NCBI RefSeq assembly: GCF_010119975.1
Contig: NZ_CP048222.1
Coordinates: 1 to 64,000, forward strand
Reading direction: 5' to 3'
Source: Rhodocytophaga rosea
GTDB taxonomy: Bacteria > Bacteroidota > Bacteroidia > Cytophagales > 172606-1
DNA length: 64,000 bases
Within the stretch, counting starts at the first letter, position 1, and every line of letters starts with the position of its first letter. The notes beneath the pieces were generated by a model that made no database searches, was not told the DNA's origin, and was given only the letters and a program-made list of their open reading frames with translations. Position numbers and translations under genes: made by a program. Positions 55,298 to 63,861 of this stretch are shown here, one piece after another.

Positions 55298-55618
55298 TCA
55301 CATGCCAGCCATTAATAACAAACTCATCAGTACACCCACAATAATTAGTAATAACAGGGCATGTAAAAAAAGCACTACACCCTTCATAAATTTCCTTCGC
55401 CATAATATTATCATAGAATAGAAACATAAACCCAAGCTATGTAAAACGACTAGGACAATTACTCCCTGAAATTGATTTACTCTTACGACTGTATCCCAGC
55501 TCTTATCAGTCAAAAAATGATAAGCAAACCAGGCAGCCGTAATAATCAATATTAAATCAACAACGATATGCCACTTCCAACTCTTTTTCAAGAACTGTCC
55601 GGATGAATATGAATTCAA
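55298..55618 (-). CDS. Small membrane protein (106 aa)
   Basis: Three predicted helices: WHIVVDLILIITAAWFAYHFL, FQGVIVLVVLHSLGLCFYSMIILW and GVVLFLHALLLLIIVGVLMSLLLM. No motif is recognised. It precedes the LprI-like gene on the same strand by about 100 bp. Confidence 0.65.
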   Translation of the reverse strand: MNSYSSGQFLKKSWKWHIVVDLILIITAAWFAYHFLTDKSWDTVVRVNQFQGVIVLVVLHSLGLCFYSMIILWRRKFMKGVVLFLHALLLLIIVGVLMSLLLMAGM

Positions 55619-56250
55619 ATGTATAGCAGGCTGGCTGAATTATAATTGTATTAGTTTCAGAGGTTATACAGATGTAAAAGGAAAAGAGAAGATTTACCTT
55701 CTGGTATGGTCAATTATGTGAATGTTGTTACCAGAATGATGCACATCTTATGCTGTCGTTATTTCCAGTTAAATATCTGATCAGGCACTTTAAATAATAA
55801 ATCTTCTACCTCCAATAATGAGACACAAACATTATTACCCCAATACTCTTATTTGTAATAAACTTGGGTGTAAAGTGTAAAATAAAAGTAAAGCAGAAGA
55901 TAGCATCAGCCAGCATGGCAGGCAGGTGCATATATAAATACCAGCTATGAATGAAACAGATAAAGTGTTGCATTACCTGCCATTGGTGATTGAAGGCTTA
56001 AAAAGTGTTTTAACAGAAGTAGAAGCTATACCAGTAGCATTTGCTGTCAGAACAGTTGCTCAGTCAAAAATTTTCTTTTTTCTGTCGATAGATCCTCTCT
56101 GTTCAAATATTCTATTGCCTCTGCTTTTTCAGCTCCAAGTGATTACATCCATTACCATAACAGAAGCACAATTCCTTCAATGCTAAACATCAATCAATGC
56201 CAGGCTTATGGCAAATTATCTAATGAAATAGTTAACCAGTACAATAACTA
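55619..56250. other. Intergenic, no convincing gene
   Basis: A plus-strand frame at 55947-56186 begins plausibly (MNETDKVLHYLPLVIEGLKSVL) but its second half is a low-quality hydrophobic sequence. It may be the start of a broken gene; I do not annotate it as CDS. Confidence 0.4.
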
Positions 56251-58428
56251 ATGAAGCGAATATTCAACACATATATACTCTCTTTCCTTGCCATCTGCCT
56301 GCTCCTGAGTTGTATGCTGACCTTTCTCAACAGCTGCAAGAAAGACGATGAATCCTCTGTCATTGACTCAGGCAAAGATCCTTTGCAACCTGCCAGTGAT
56401 ATAACCACTACAATTGCCGGAATAGTTTTGGATGAAAATGGTATTCCCCTGACAAATGTACAGGTGGAAATACATGGAAAAACTATTACTACTAATACAG
56501 ACGGAAATTTTATATTACCCAACATTAGTGTACCGGGTAACCGCTGTGTCATTTCCTGTACTAAAGCCGGATATTTTACAAGCCTACGGGCTGAACTACC
56601 TATCAAAGACAAAGTCACTTCTACCAGAATCCGGATGATGAGCAGCACTACCACTCATACCATTAATGCGGCTACTGGTGGCAAAGCCAGTCTGGCTAAT
56701 GGTTCTGTGGTAGATATTCCGGCTAATAGTCTCGTTACACCATCAGGAAGTAGTTATAGTGGGCAAGTCAGTATGTCTGTTCGCTACATGGACCCTACAG
56801 TTCCTGGTTTTGGGGAATTTGTACCTGGTGGCGATTTGCTTGCCAGGCGCACGGATGAAAGCACTACTATGCTCTACTCCTATGGTATTTTACGGGTGAA
56901 ACTCACGGGCAGCAGCGGTGAAAACTTGCAAATTACTCCTGGCAAAAATGCTTTGCTTACCATGGATATTGCAGATGAACAACTCTCTACGGCACCCACT
57001 ACCATTCCCCTGTGGTATTTCGATGAAGAAACAGGTGCCTGGCAGGAAGACGGCGTAGCTACTAAACAAGGTGATACATACATAGGTACCGTTTCCCACT
57101 TTACGGACTGGAACTGCGATGATCCCAAAGAAACGGCTACTATAATCGGACAGTTGGTTGATTGCCAGAATAAGCCAATGTATGGCAATGTACAATTTGG
57201 CCAAACCTCCAGCGAAATTGAAGCAAGCACGCAATCAGATGGTTCCAAACAAGGAAATTTTTCACAACGAGTGCCGGCAGATATACCCACCATGGTAATT
57301 ATCTACCGTCCTTTCCTGGTAAATCCAAATCCTGCTGACATAAAAGGCAGTGCCATGCTGCTGGTACCGGTGCCCCCTTTAAAACCAGGACAAGTATATG
57401 ATGTGGGTACTTTACAGCCTTTCCCTTGTCCGAATACTGCTGAGGGTACATTCAAAACCAAGTCAGGCGATCAGGTAGAACAGGTATCTTTTAAAGTAGT
57501 GGATGGCGGTCCCAATGAAGGAATTTCAGGTGGTATACAAAATGTATATAATCTGGGTCAGATTTTCAGCATCAGTGCTTTTCCTGCCAAAGCTACATTC
57601 TCGATGACGGCCCGTACCACTTCAGGCATTACAACTACTAAATTATTTCAGACTACCGCTGCCGGAGAAACCGTAGACCTGGGGGAAATCGATTTGACTG
57701 GTAATGTATCTCTAATTACGGTGTCAGGTATAATATCTTGTCAGGATACGCCAGTATCTGGGGCATCGGTAAAAGCTGAATGGGCAAGTGGAAGCACTAC
57801 TGTAGCTACCAATACATCCGGAGTATATGGATTTTCTGTGCCAGCCAACCAGGCTGTTGTACTTACTATTACTCATACGCAGGGAATAATCACGAAAAAT
57901 TTTCAAACACCAGCTGGTGGTTCTCATCAGGTGGGTGTAACAGATATTTGTGCGCCAACTGCTACAGCTGGTGAAAACAGTTTTACGATCAATGGTGATA
58001 TTTACTCCAATGCCCTGAAAGTAATTACCGTTCAGCCTTTCCCCACAAGTTACGCCTCTTTCGACCGGGATAAAAACCTAACAACTGTTGCGGTAATTAG
58101 CAATCCTGATACACTTGGATTTTCCTTAGTTTTCCAAGGCAAACCTATTGGTCAAACTACCCAAACCACTGCTACCGGTGGCCGTATCTGGCGCAAGTCA
58201 GGCAACAAAACCATCAATTATTATGCTGGGATGGGAATTGGTGATGCCAGTACAACTGCCCATATTACTGTAACCAAATATGATACTGTGAATGGATTAG
58301 TAGTGGGTACATTTTCAGGCACCTATATAGGTGATAATGGAAAAACCATTACGATCACCAATGGCAAGTTTTCAGTGATCCGCAATAAAGATTTCAGTAT
58401 CAATGAATGCCAGGGTGTATGCTTATAA
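56251..58428 (+). CDS. Large lipoprotein with carboxypeptidase-regulatory-like domains (725 aa)
   Basis: A lipoprotein signal (LAICLLLSCMLTFLNSC) leads into a first carboxypeptidase regulatory-like domain (TIAGIVLDENGIPLTNVQVEIHG, TNTDGNFILPNI). A central region (GGKASLANGSVVDIPANSLV, VPGGDLLARRTDESTTMLYSYG, PLWYFDEETGAWQEDG) looks like a GAIN/ZU5-like sandwich. Two further Ig-like repeats (TIIGQLVDCQNKPMYGNVQFG; VSGIISCQDTPVSGASVKAEW) and a C-terminal domain follow. Such proteins are surface-exposed in Bacteroidota and probably adhesive. The gene is monocistronic. Confidence 0.85.
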   Translation: MKRIFNTYILSFLAICLLLSCMLTFLNSCKKDDESSVIDSGKDPLQPASDITTTIAGIVLDENGIPLTNVQVEIHGKTITTNTDGNFILPNISVPGNRCVISCTKAGYFTSLRAELPIKDKVTSTRIRMMSSTTTHTINAATGGKASLANGSVVDIPANSLVTPSGSSYSGQVSMSVRYMDPTVPGFGEFVPGGDLLARRTDESTTMLYSYGILRVKLTGSSGENLQITPGKNALLTMDIADEQLSTAPTTIPLWYFDEETGAWQEDGVATKQGDTYIGTVSHFTDWNCDDPKETATIIGQLVDCQNKPMYGNVQFGQTSSEIEASTQSDGSKQGNFSQRVPADIPTMVIIYRPFLVNPNPADIKGSAMLLVPVPPLKPGQVYDVGTLQPFPCPNTAEGTFKTKSGDQVEQVSFKVVDGGPNEGISGGIQNVYNLGQIFSISAFPAKATFSMTARTTSGITTTKLFQTTAAGETVDLGEIDLTGNVSLITVSGIISCQDTPVSGASVKAEWASGSTTVATNTSGVYGFSVPANQAVVLTITHTQGIITKNFQTPAGGSHQVGVTDICAPTATAGENSFTINGDIYSNALKVITVQPFPTSYASFDRDKNLTTVAVISNPDTLGFSLVFQGKPIGQTTQTTATGGRIWRKSGNKTINYYAGMGIGDASTTAHITVTKYDTVNGLVVGTFSGTYIGDNGKTITITNGKFSVIRNKDFSINECQGVCL

Positions 58429-58947
58429 AAGAAAATTACTCATACACAATTTTTAGAAAATGTGGAAAATTGTTAAGGGTTTAAATAAGAATAAGGGATA
58501 ATTATCCAAATACTTCTTTATGGCTAATAGTCAATGATTATTAGCCAATTACTTAAATATTTGAAAGTGTATGACAAACAGGAAATTCTTGAAAATATCA
58601 GCATGAAACATGAGGGAATCGCTGCTTCCATTTACAAAGATAGAATACTCAAAAGGATATATCATCGAAACAAATTAGGATATTCTCAGTTTGATCTTTG
58701 TCTGAGGGATGCATGAATGAAACAATGCGAAGGTACTTTAAGCATTCGAGCTATGGACATGGAAAAATTTATGGCAAGGACAAAGAATTTTAGACAGAAC
58801 AAAAGATAAAGTATTCTCTTGATTTAGTGAAGTTAGACTGCCCTCGAAAATATAGATACTGATTTAAGAACGATTGTACGATAGCAATAATAAAACTGAC
58901 ATCACCGCATAAAATCAGCCATATGATAAGTTGATACAAAGGGGAAG
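58429..58947. other. Intergenic with a hairpin
   Basis: GGCTAATA (58522-58529) and TATTAGCC (58539-58546) form an 8-bp stem with a 9-nt loop about 95 bp after the lipoprotein stop. A 60-aa frame at 58534-58716 overlaps this hairpin and has no recognisable features, so it is not called. Confidence 0.45.
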
Positions 58948-59550
58948 TTAATTTAACCATCTTTTACTCTTCACTTTGCTAGAGAAATAAGGGTCAAAAA
59001 GTTCTAAGGTAATTCTACTGTAATGGGCAATATCTTGCTTAGTAAAAGCCTTGTTTTGCAGATGGCCAAATCTAATCCAGCCTTCTGAAACAATAAAAAA
59101 AAGCTCGAACAATGTATTTAACTCTTCTTCAGTTACCTCTGCTTTAAAAATATTATTTTGCTTAAAGCCTGTAAACACCTCTTTGAGCATTACTTTCCTT
59201 TCATTTACCAAGGTAGTATAGGCAGCAAATAATAAGGGGTATTGTTGTAAAGATTGTAGTGATTCAACAAAGAAAAAGCTGTATTGGTACATGGTTACAT
59301 AAGCGTTTTCTAGACTAATCTGCAGATTTTCCAATACGGATTGTTTAGGGTCCATCACTTTACTCCACTTGAGAATCTGAGCATTTAGTTGCTTGAAAAC
59401 CGCTAGCAACAATATCTCTTTAGTTTTGAAATAATACCTGACATGTCCATCACTCAATGATAGTGTGGAGGCAATATCTCGTATGGTTGTGTTTTGTATG
59501 CCCTTCTGATTGAATAGCTCTCTGGCTGTTTCAAGAATTTTTTGCTGCAT
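58948..59550 (-). CDS. TetR/AcrR-family regulator of the divergent monooxygenase
   Basis: From MQQKILETARELFNQKG the 200-aa protein shows the TetR HTH (TTIRDIASTLSLSDGHVRYYFKTKEILLLAVF). A start four residues earlier (59562) is possible, but that codon lies inside the operator palindrome, so I prefer 59550. The C-terminal ligand domain contains FFFVESLQSLQQYPLLFAAYTTLV and FFIVSEGWIRFGHL. It is divergent from the FAD monooxygenase at 59692 and two matching palindromes lie between the genes, so it most likely represses both. Confidence 0.9.
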   Translation of the reverse strand: MQQKILETARELFNQKGIQNTTIRDIASTLSLSDGHVRYYFKTKEILLLAVFKQLNAQILKWSKVMDPKQSVLENLQISLENAYVTMYQYSFFFVESLQSLQQYPLLFAAYTTLVNERKVMLKEVFTGFKQNNIFKAEVTEEELNTLFELFFIVSEGWIRFGHLQNKAFTKQDIAHYSRITLELFDPYFSSKVKSKRWLN

Positions 59551-59551
59551 A

Positions 59552-59614
59552 TTTAGCTCCATTGAGCAAAGTTAAAAATAATTCTTATCTTTGCTTTAGC
59601 TCAACGGAGCTAAA
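59552..59614. promoter_or_regulatory. Divergent promoters and paired TetR operators
   Basis: TTTAGCTC-AACG-GAGCTAAA (59595-59614) is a perfect palindrome with 4-bp centre. A second copy at 59552-59571 has the same left arm and GAGC, with the last bases diverged. Between them are two back-to-back -7 elements: TATCTTTG (59586-59593, plus strand) for the monooxygenase and TAACTTTG (complement of 59567-59574) for the regulator. Each operator touches the start region of one gene. Confidence 0.75.
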
Positions 59615-59691
59615 TTATATATTTCTATCTCTATTAAGGCATAAAACCGCTGCTACAGGTAGGAGATGGTCATACAATCACTCATTCAACT

Positions 59692-60828
59692 ATGAAAAGA
59701 AAAGAAATTGCCATTATAGGAGGAGGCATAGCCGGGCTCACTTTCTCTATCTGTCTTCAACAAGAGGGCTATCAATGTCACGTATTTGAGAAGCAGCCGC
59801 AGTTTAATGAAGTAGGAGCTGCGATAAGTGTATTTCCCAATGCCCTCCATGTTTTTGAGCAAGCAGGCATAATGGATCAGATCATAGCTGCTAGTGGAGA
59901 AATCACCAAAGTATTTATTAAAACTCATACTGGACAGATACTGACCAACTCTGAACCCAAATATCAACTTCCGGCAATTTGTATGCATAGAAAAGAGTTG
60001 CATAGCATCCTGTTAAGAAATTCCCCTGCCTTACTCTATGCTAACCACCAGCTACAGTCTTTAAAAAATTTACCTAATGGACAGGTAGAGATTGGTTTTA
60101 CCAATGGCCAGATTAAGGTGTTTGATGCAGTGATTGGTGCCGATGGGATTCATTCTGTGGTAAGAGAGCATATCATAGGGGATGGAAAGTCTATTTTCAG
60201 GGGGTATAATATCTGGCGAGGCATTGTTGACACAAGTTTTGATATAGGGTATGGCTCTGAAACCTACGGCCATGGAAAAAGGGTAGGAATTGTACCTATT
60301 AAAAAAGGGCAATATGGATGGTGGGCAACCCACAATGAGCAATATTTACAAGATGATAAGCCGGAAGGAACAAAGGAAAAGTTGCTTCGGCTTTTTGGAG
60401 ATTGGCACCATCCCATTCCCGAATTGATTGCTGGCACAAAGACGATTCTGAAAAACGGAATACAAGACAGAGCTCCGGTAAGGGGATGGACAAAAGGCAA
60501 TATTACTTTACTGGGGGATGCTGCACATCCTACTACACCGAATCTGGGGCAAGGAGGATGTATGGCCATTGAAGGTGCTTATATATTAGCCAAGGCGATA
60601 GAAAAATATGGCATCACTCAAACTGCATTTAATAGATATGAGCAACTACAATTCCCCAGATCCAAATCAATTACAGAAGATAGTTTGAGAATAGGCACCA
60701 TGGGGCAACTGGAAAACAAACTTGCGGTGTTGATCAGAAATAGTTTTTTCAAACTTACGCCTTCATCGATGGCCATGAAAATGCTTGACAAATATTTTTC
60801 TTACCAGGTTGCGGAGTTAAATATATAA
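59692..60828 (+). CDS. FAD-dependent monooxygenase (aromatic hydroxylase / zeaxanthin epoxidase-like)
   Basis: The 378-aa flavoprotein has the Rossmann motif IIGGGIAGLTFSICLQ (8-23), the DG motif (AVIGADGIHSVVREHI, about 148-163) and the GD motif (ITLLGDAAHPTTPNLGQGGCMAIEGAYILAKAI, about 275-307). This is group A of the flavin monooxygenases, which hydroxylate or epoxidise small molecules with NAD(P)H and oxygen. The group includes antibiotic-modifying enzymes such as TetX, but sequence alone does not decide. It is controlled by the divergent TetR. Confidence 0.9.
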   Translation: MKRKEIAIIGGGIAGLTFSICLQQEGYQCHVFEKQPQFNEVGAAISVFPNALHVFEQAGIMDQIIAASGEITKVFIKTHTGQILTNSEPKYQLPAICMHRKELHSILLRNSPALLYANHQLQSLKNLPNGQVEIGFTNGQIKVFDAVIGADGIHSVVREHIIGDGKSIFRGYNIWRGIVDTSFDIGYGSETYGHGKRVGIVPIKKGQYGWWATHNEQYLQDDKPEGTKEKLLRLFGDWHHPIPELIAGTKTILKNGIQDRAPVRGWTKGNITLLGDAAHPTTPNLGQGGCMAIEGAYILAKAIEKYGITQTAFNRYEQLQFPRSKSITEDSLRIGTMGQLENKLAVLIRNSFFKLTPSSMAMKMLDKYFSYQVAELNI

Positions 60829-61024
60829 TGGTTTTTCCAACACGAAAACTCTTATTCAAAAGTCAGATACTGCTGCATACCGGCAGTTATTTATCCAATG
60901 GCGCTTGTTGTATGTTGTCACTTCTAGCTGCGAGGCTGCTTCCTTACCTTTGTGACAGTACTTTTCAATTTGTATCACTTAGTATATCTATGAGTTAAAA
61001 TAAGGCTCAGTTACATGTAAACCA

Positions 61025-62002
61025 ATGGATGTTAAAAAGCAATTCTTCGTCGGCCTGGTGGTGCTGGCGCTGGAAATTGCGGTCAGTTTCTACCTGGTGC
61101 AGGCCAGTCGGAATAGTGATCCCGCCGGAAAAGCTATGGGACAGGGCCTGGGCTATCTAGGTCTAACCTTAGGAGTAGTGCTTACCATCTTGCTGCTGAC
61201 AGGATTTTTTACGGGCATTAAAAGCCTGGTCACCGGTATCACCCTGCTAGCCTGCCTCACGGTAGCCTTTCTGGTGCTTTCCCAGGTGAAGGACACTTTT
61301 GATGCCAGCCTGGATGGCTTACTGGGGAAAGGATTCCAATCGGGTAGCTTGGTATTTCCTCCGGGAAAGCCTACCAGCATGGCCCGTGCCATTGCTGCTG
61401 GTGACACGATCCGCATCCGTACCCTTGCGGCCGAAGGACTGGATCTGGGGCAGGAAGGCTACGAGGTGAAATCCTATTTGCACTACGCCATCCAACTAGC
61501 CATCGACCACGGCCATTCTATATCTTCCCTCCGGGCCCTGTTAGAAGCAGGAGCTGACCCCAACCTTCGGGCTCCCCTGGTTGAACCTGTTACGGCGTAC
61601 GGAAAAACCGGTCTGGAGGCAATGGAAATGCTGCTGCAAAAAGGAGCCGATCCCAACCAGCGGGATATCTACCGGGTTCCGGTTCTTCATCATGGCGTAG
61701 TCCCGGAAAAGCTAAAACTTCTGGTGGCTTACCGGGCCGACATCAACGCCACTAGCGCCTACGAGCCTTTGGCTGGCTACACGCCCTTGATGAGTCTGCT
61801 AGACGATGAGGCATGGAAATCAGTCTTGTTCCTGATGGAAAAGGGTGCGGATACGGAGCGCAGGGCTGAGGATGGAACTACATTTCGGGAAATGATGCGC
61901 AGGAGACGCAACGCTTTCAACGGATCACAGATTCCCATTCCACCCGAATTTAAACAAGTGGAGCAACGGCTTGGTTTAGGGCTGGACCACCCTTCCCAGT
62001 AA
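61025..62002 (+). CDS. GC-rich membrane-anchored ankyrin protein (325 aa)
   Basis: Three membrane helices (FFVGLVVLALEIAVSFYLVQ, GLGYLGLTLGVVLTILLLTGFF, LVTGITLLACLTVAFLVLSQV) are followed by ankyrin repeats from about 120 on (SMARAIAAGDTIRIRTLAAEGLDL, ISSLRALLEAGADPNLRAPL, GLEAMEMLLQKGADPNQRD, YTPLMSLLDDEAWKSVLFLMEKGADTE). The plan is the same as in the 48.9-kb gene but codon use is much richer in G and C than that of its neighbours, which suggests separate acquisition. Function unknown. Confidence 0.85.
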   Translation: MDVKKQFFVGLVVLALEIAVSFYLVQASRNSDPAGKAMGQGLGYLGLTLGVVLTILLLTGFFTGIKSLVTGITLLACLTVAFLVLSQVKDTFDASLDGLLGKGFQSGSLVFPPGKPTSMARAIAAGDTIRIRTLAAEGLDLGQEGYEVKSYLHYAIQLAIDHGHSISSLRALLEAGADPNLRAPLVEPVTAYGKTGLEAMEMLLQKGADPNQRDIYRVPVLHHGVVPEKLKLLVAYRADINATSAYEPLAGYTPLMSLLDDEAWKSVLFLMEKGADTERRAEDGTTFREMMRRRRNAFNGSQIPIPPEFKQVEQRLGLGLDHPSQ

Positions 62003-62957
62003 CCGGTCCCCTGAAAACTTACTCATTCTGTAACCATCAGTAATTTCCTAAGGGGATAGAGGATGTCAATTGGAATTGGGGATTTCCAGCAGCACACAAA
62101 GAAGTGAATTCTGGTTGCTTGATGTCTCTTTATCTACTATTGAGCCATCGGTAGATTGTGAAAACTCCTAGCCTAGGTGAACTTAAATCCTTTATTCTTA
62201 TGTCCTGTACGCTGAAAATTATTTCCTGGCCCTCCCTCTAAAAAGTGGACATTAAGTAAAGAGCTAGGATTTGAAATTTAAAATTGTAAGTTTCTCGAAA
62301 GGGGCGAATCTTTTAACTGCATTTACTTCAAAGGATTGATTGGTAGATTATAGAGTATATTAATCAATGTTAGCCTCTTCAAGCTAACTTCTTCAAACTA
62401 GCTTTTTGTAGCTACTATCCTGAGCCATATTTCCCATTTGGTTGAAGAATCTATTCTAAGATATAATTCAGCCAATCTATACATTCTTCTACATTGTTAA
62501 TTGTCCAGGCAGGTGGAAATCGCCTACCATCTCCAAAAAAGAGTGTGAGCGTCCCTTAGTTGCGTTTAGCTATAGGCAGCTTTGTCTAATTTAGGAATGA
62601 CAATAAAAGTAGCCTAATAAGAATTATTAAATAGTATCTTCCTGCTTTCTTATTGTATGAAGGAGAAATAATCCTGATATTTCTTTAAGCGGCTCCCATT
62701 ATCATACTGTTAAAAGCAGTTAATCAACCTTCTTTCTGGTAAAACAACAATGTACTTATTATTCGCCGGCTCAGCTTGGTAATTTTCTTTATACAACTAA
62801 CATGTAGATGAATACTCTACCCGGTTACAGTAAGCGAGTGTTTAAATAAGATTGGCAAAAATGGCAACAGTATTACAGAGAAATCATTTAAATGAAATAA
62901 AAAAAATGACGATAAATTTGTAAAATAAATAATCGCTCACTTATATTTGAGTGTATC
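62003..62957. other. Long intergenic stretch with insertion-sequence and gene scars
   Basis: At 62245-62263 GTGGACATTAAGT-AAAGAG is almost the IS3 right end seen at 45475-45493, without an element attached. On the minus strand at 62451-62555 a 35-codon open piece reads TLTLFFGDGRRFPPAWTINN and VEECIDWLNYILE before a stop, which looks like the C-terminus of a lost gene I cannot name. Nothing else is supported. Confidence 0.4.
62936..62957 (+). promoter_or_regulatory. Promoter and imperfect palindrome before the third TetR gene
   Basis: TATATTTG (62942-62949) is a perfect -7 element only 8 bases before the ATG at 62958. It is embedded in CTCAC...GAGTG (62936-62953), an imperfect inverted repeat suited to autoregulation. 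Confidence 0.55.
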
Positions 62958-63548
62958 ATGAGAACAAGAGACGAACAAAAGGAAGAGGCAATCCGCCGGC
63001 AGGCTATTGAGATAATTGCCAAAGAAGGGTTGGACGGATTTAGTGTCAATAAACTAGCTAAAGCTGCAGGCGTTTCAGTAGCTACTCTCTACATCTATTA
63101 CAAAGACCGTGAAGACCTTATTGTGGAACTATGCAGGCAAGTAAGTACGCACATGCTGGAATGCAGTCTGAAAAATTTTAATCCTGACATGAATTTTGAA
63201 GAAGGGCTGCGAATTCAATGGATAAATCGGGCTGCCTATTTTATGGAGTATCCATTGGAAGTAGAGTTTATTGAGCATGTAAGATATTCTCATTACTACG
63301 GCAAGATATCTATGAGCATTCATAGCATGTTTGGAGAAGTACTGGGAAAATTTGTACATAATGCCATACAGCGAAACGAATTGATAAAATTGCCTTTTGA
63401 AGTATACTGGTCTGTAGCTTTTGCCCCACTCTACCAGTTAATTAAGTTTCATACCCAAGGTTTCAGCATGGCAAACGAACAGTTTCTTTTAACCGACCAA
63501 GTAATGATGCAGGCACTGCAATTGGTACTAAAGGCACTTAAACCCTAA
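62958..63548 (+). CDS. TetR/AcrR-family regulator of the efflux unit
   Basis: The 196-aa protein starts MRTRDEQKEEAIRRQAIEIIAKEG with the HTH in GFSVNKLAKAAGVSVATLYIYYKDREDLIVELC. The ligand domain contains YPLEVEFIEHVRYSHYY. It is followed after 16 bp by the HMA-like gene and then the MFS transporter, the common layout of a repressor leading its drug-efflux operon. Confidence 0.92.
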   Translation: MRTRDEQKEEAIRRQAIEIIAKEGLDGFSVNKLAKAAGVSVATLYIYYKDREDLIVELCRQVSTHMLECSLKNFNPDMNFEEGLRIQWINRAAYFMEYPLEVEFIEHVRYSHYYGKISMSIHSMFGEVLGKFVHNAIQRNELIKLPFEVYWSVAFAPLYQLIKFHTQGFSMANEQFLLTDQVMMQALQLVLKALKP

Positions 63549-63564
63549 AAAATATACTCTTTAA

Positions 63565-63840
63565 ATGAATGAGTACTCATTTACTATAGCTGGTGATACA
63601 GAGGCTTCACCAACAAATTCGGCCTTACACATACTGGTATTCAAAACCAACATTCCCTCTAAAAAAGATGCAAAGAAGCTTGAACTAGCGCTGCAGAGGC
63701 TGAAAGGCGTATGCCGATGGAATCTAGACTTACTGGACATAGACAAGGTTTTGCGCATAGTAACCAGAGACTTAAAAGCACAGGAAATTATAGACTTAGT
63801 AACAAAATGCGGGTATTTCTGCGAGGAGCTTCCCGACTAA
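63565..63840 (+). CDS. Small ferredoxin-fold (HMA-like) protein
   Basis: The 91-aa protein has a beta-alpha-beta-beta-alpha-beta pattern: ALHILVFKTNI, SKKDAKKLELALQRL, CRWNLDLLDIDKVLRIVT and AQEIIDLVTKCGYFCEEL. This resembles heavy-metal-associated domains without the CxxC metal site. The first 22 residues are extra and begin within a 14-bp palindrome. It is seated between a TetR and an MFS gene. Confidence 0.7.
   Translation: MNEYSFTIAGDTEASPTNSALHILVFKTNIPSKKDAKKLELALQRLKGVCRWNLDLLDIDKVLRIVTRDLKAQEIIDLVTKCGYFCEELPD
63568..63581 (+). promoter_or_regulatory. 14-bp palindrome at the start of the HMA-like gene
   Basis: AATGAGTACTCATT is perfectly palindromic and codes for residues 2-6 of the HMA-like protein. 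It could be a second operator of the TetR at 62958. Confidence 0.45.
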
Positions 63841-63861
63841 CACTTATTGATTATTTTATTT

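Noticed and set aside
55947-56186. 79-aa plus-strand frame
   Set aside because: The first 35 residues look plausible but the rest does not; no homologous family recognised and no downstream partner.
58534-58716. 60-aa plus-strand frame
   Set aside because: Starts inside a hairpin and shows no motif; kept only as a note in the intergenic entry.
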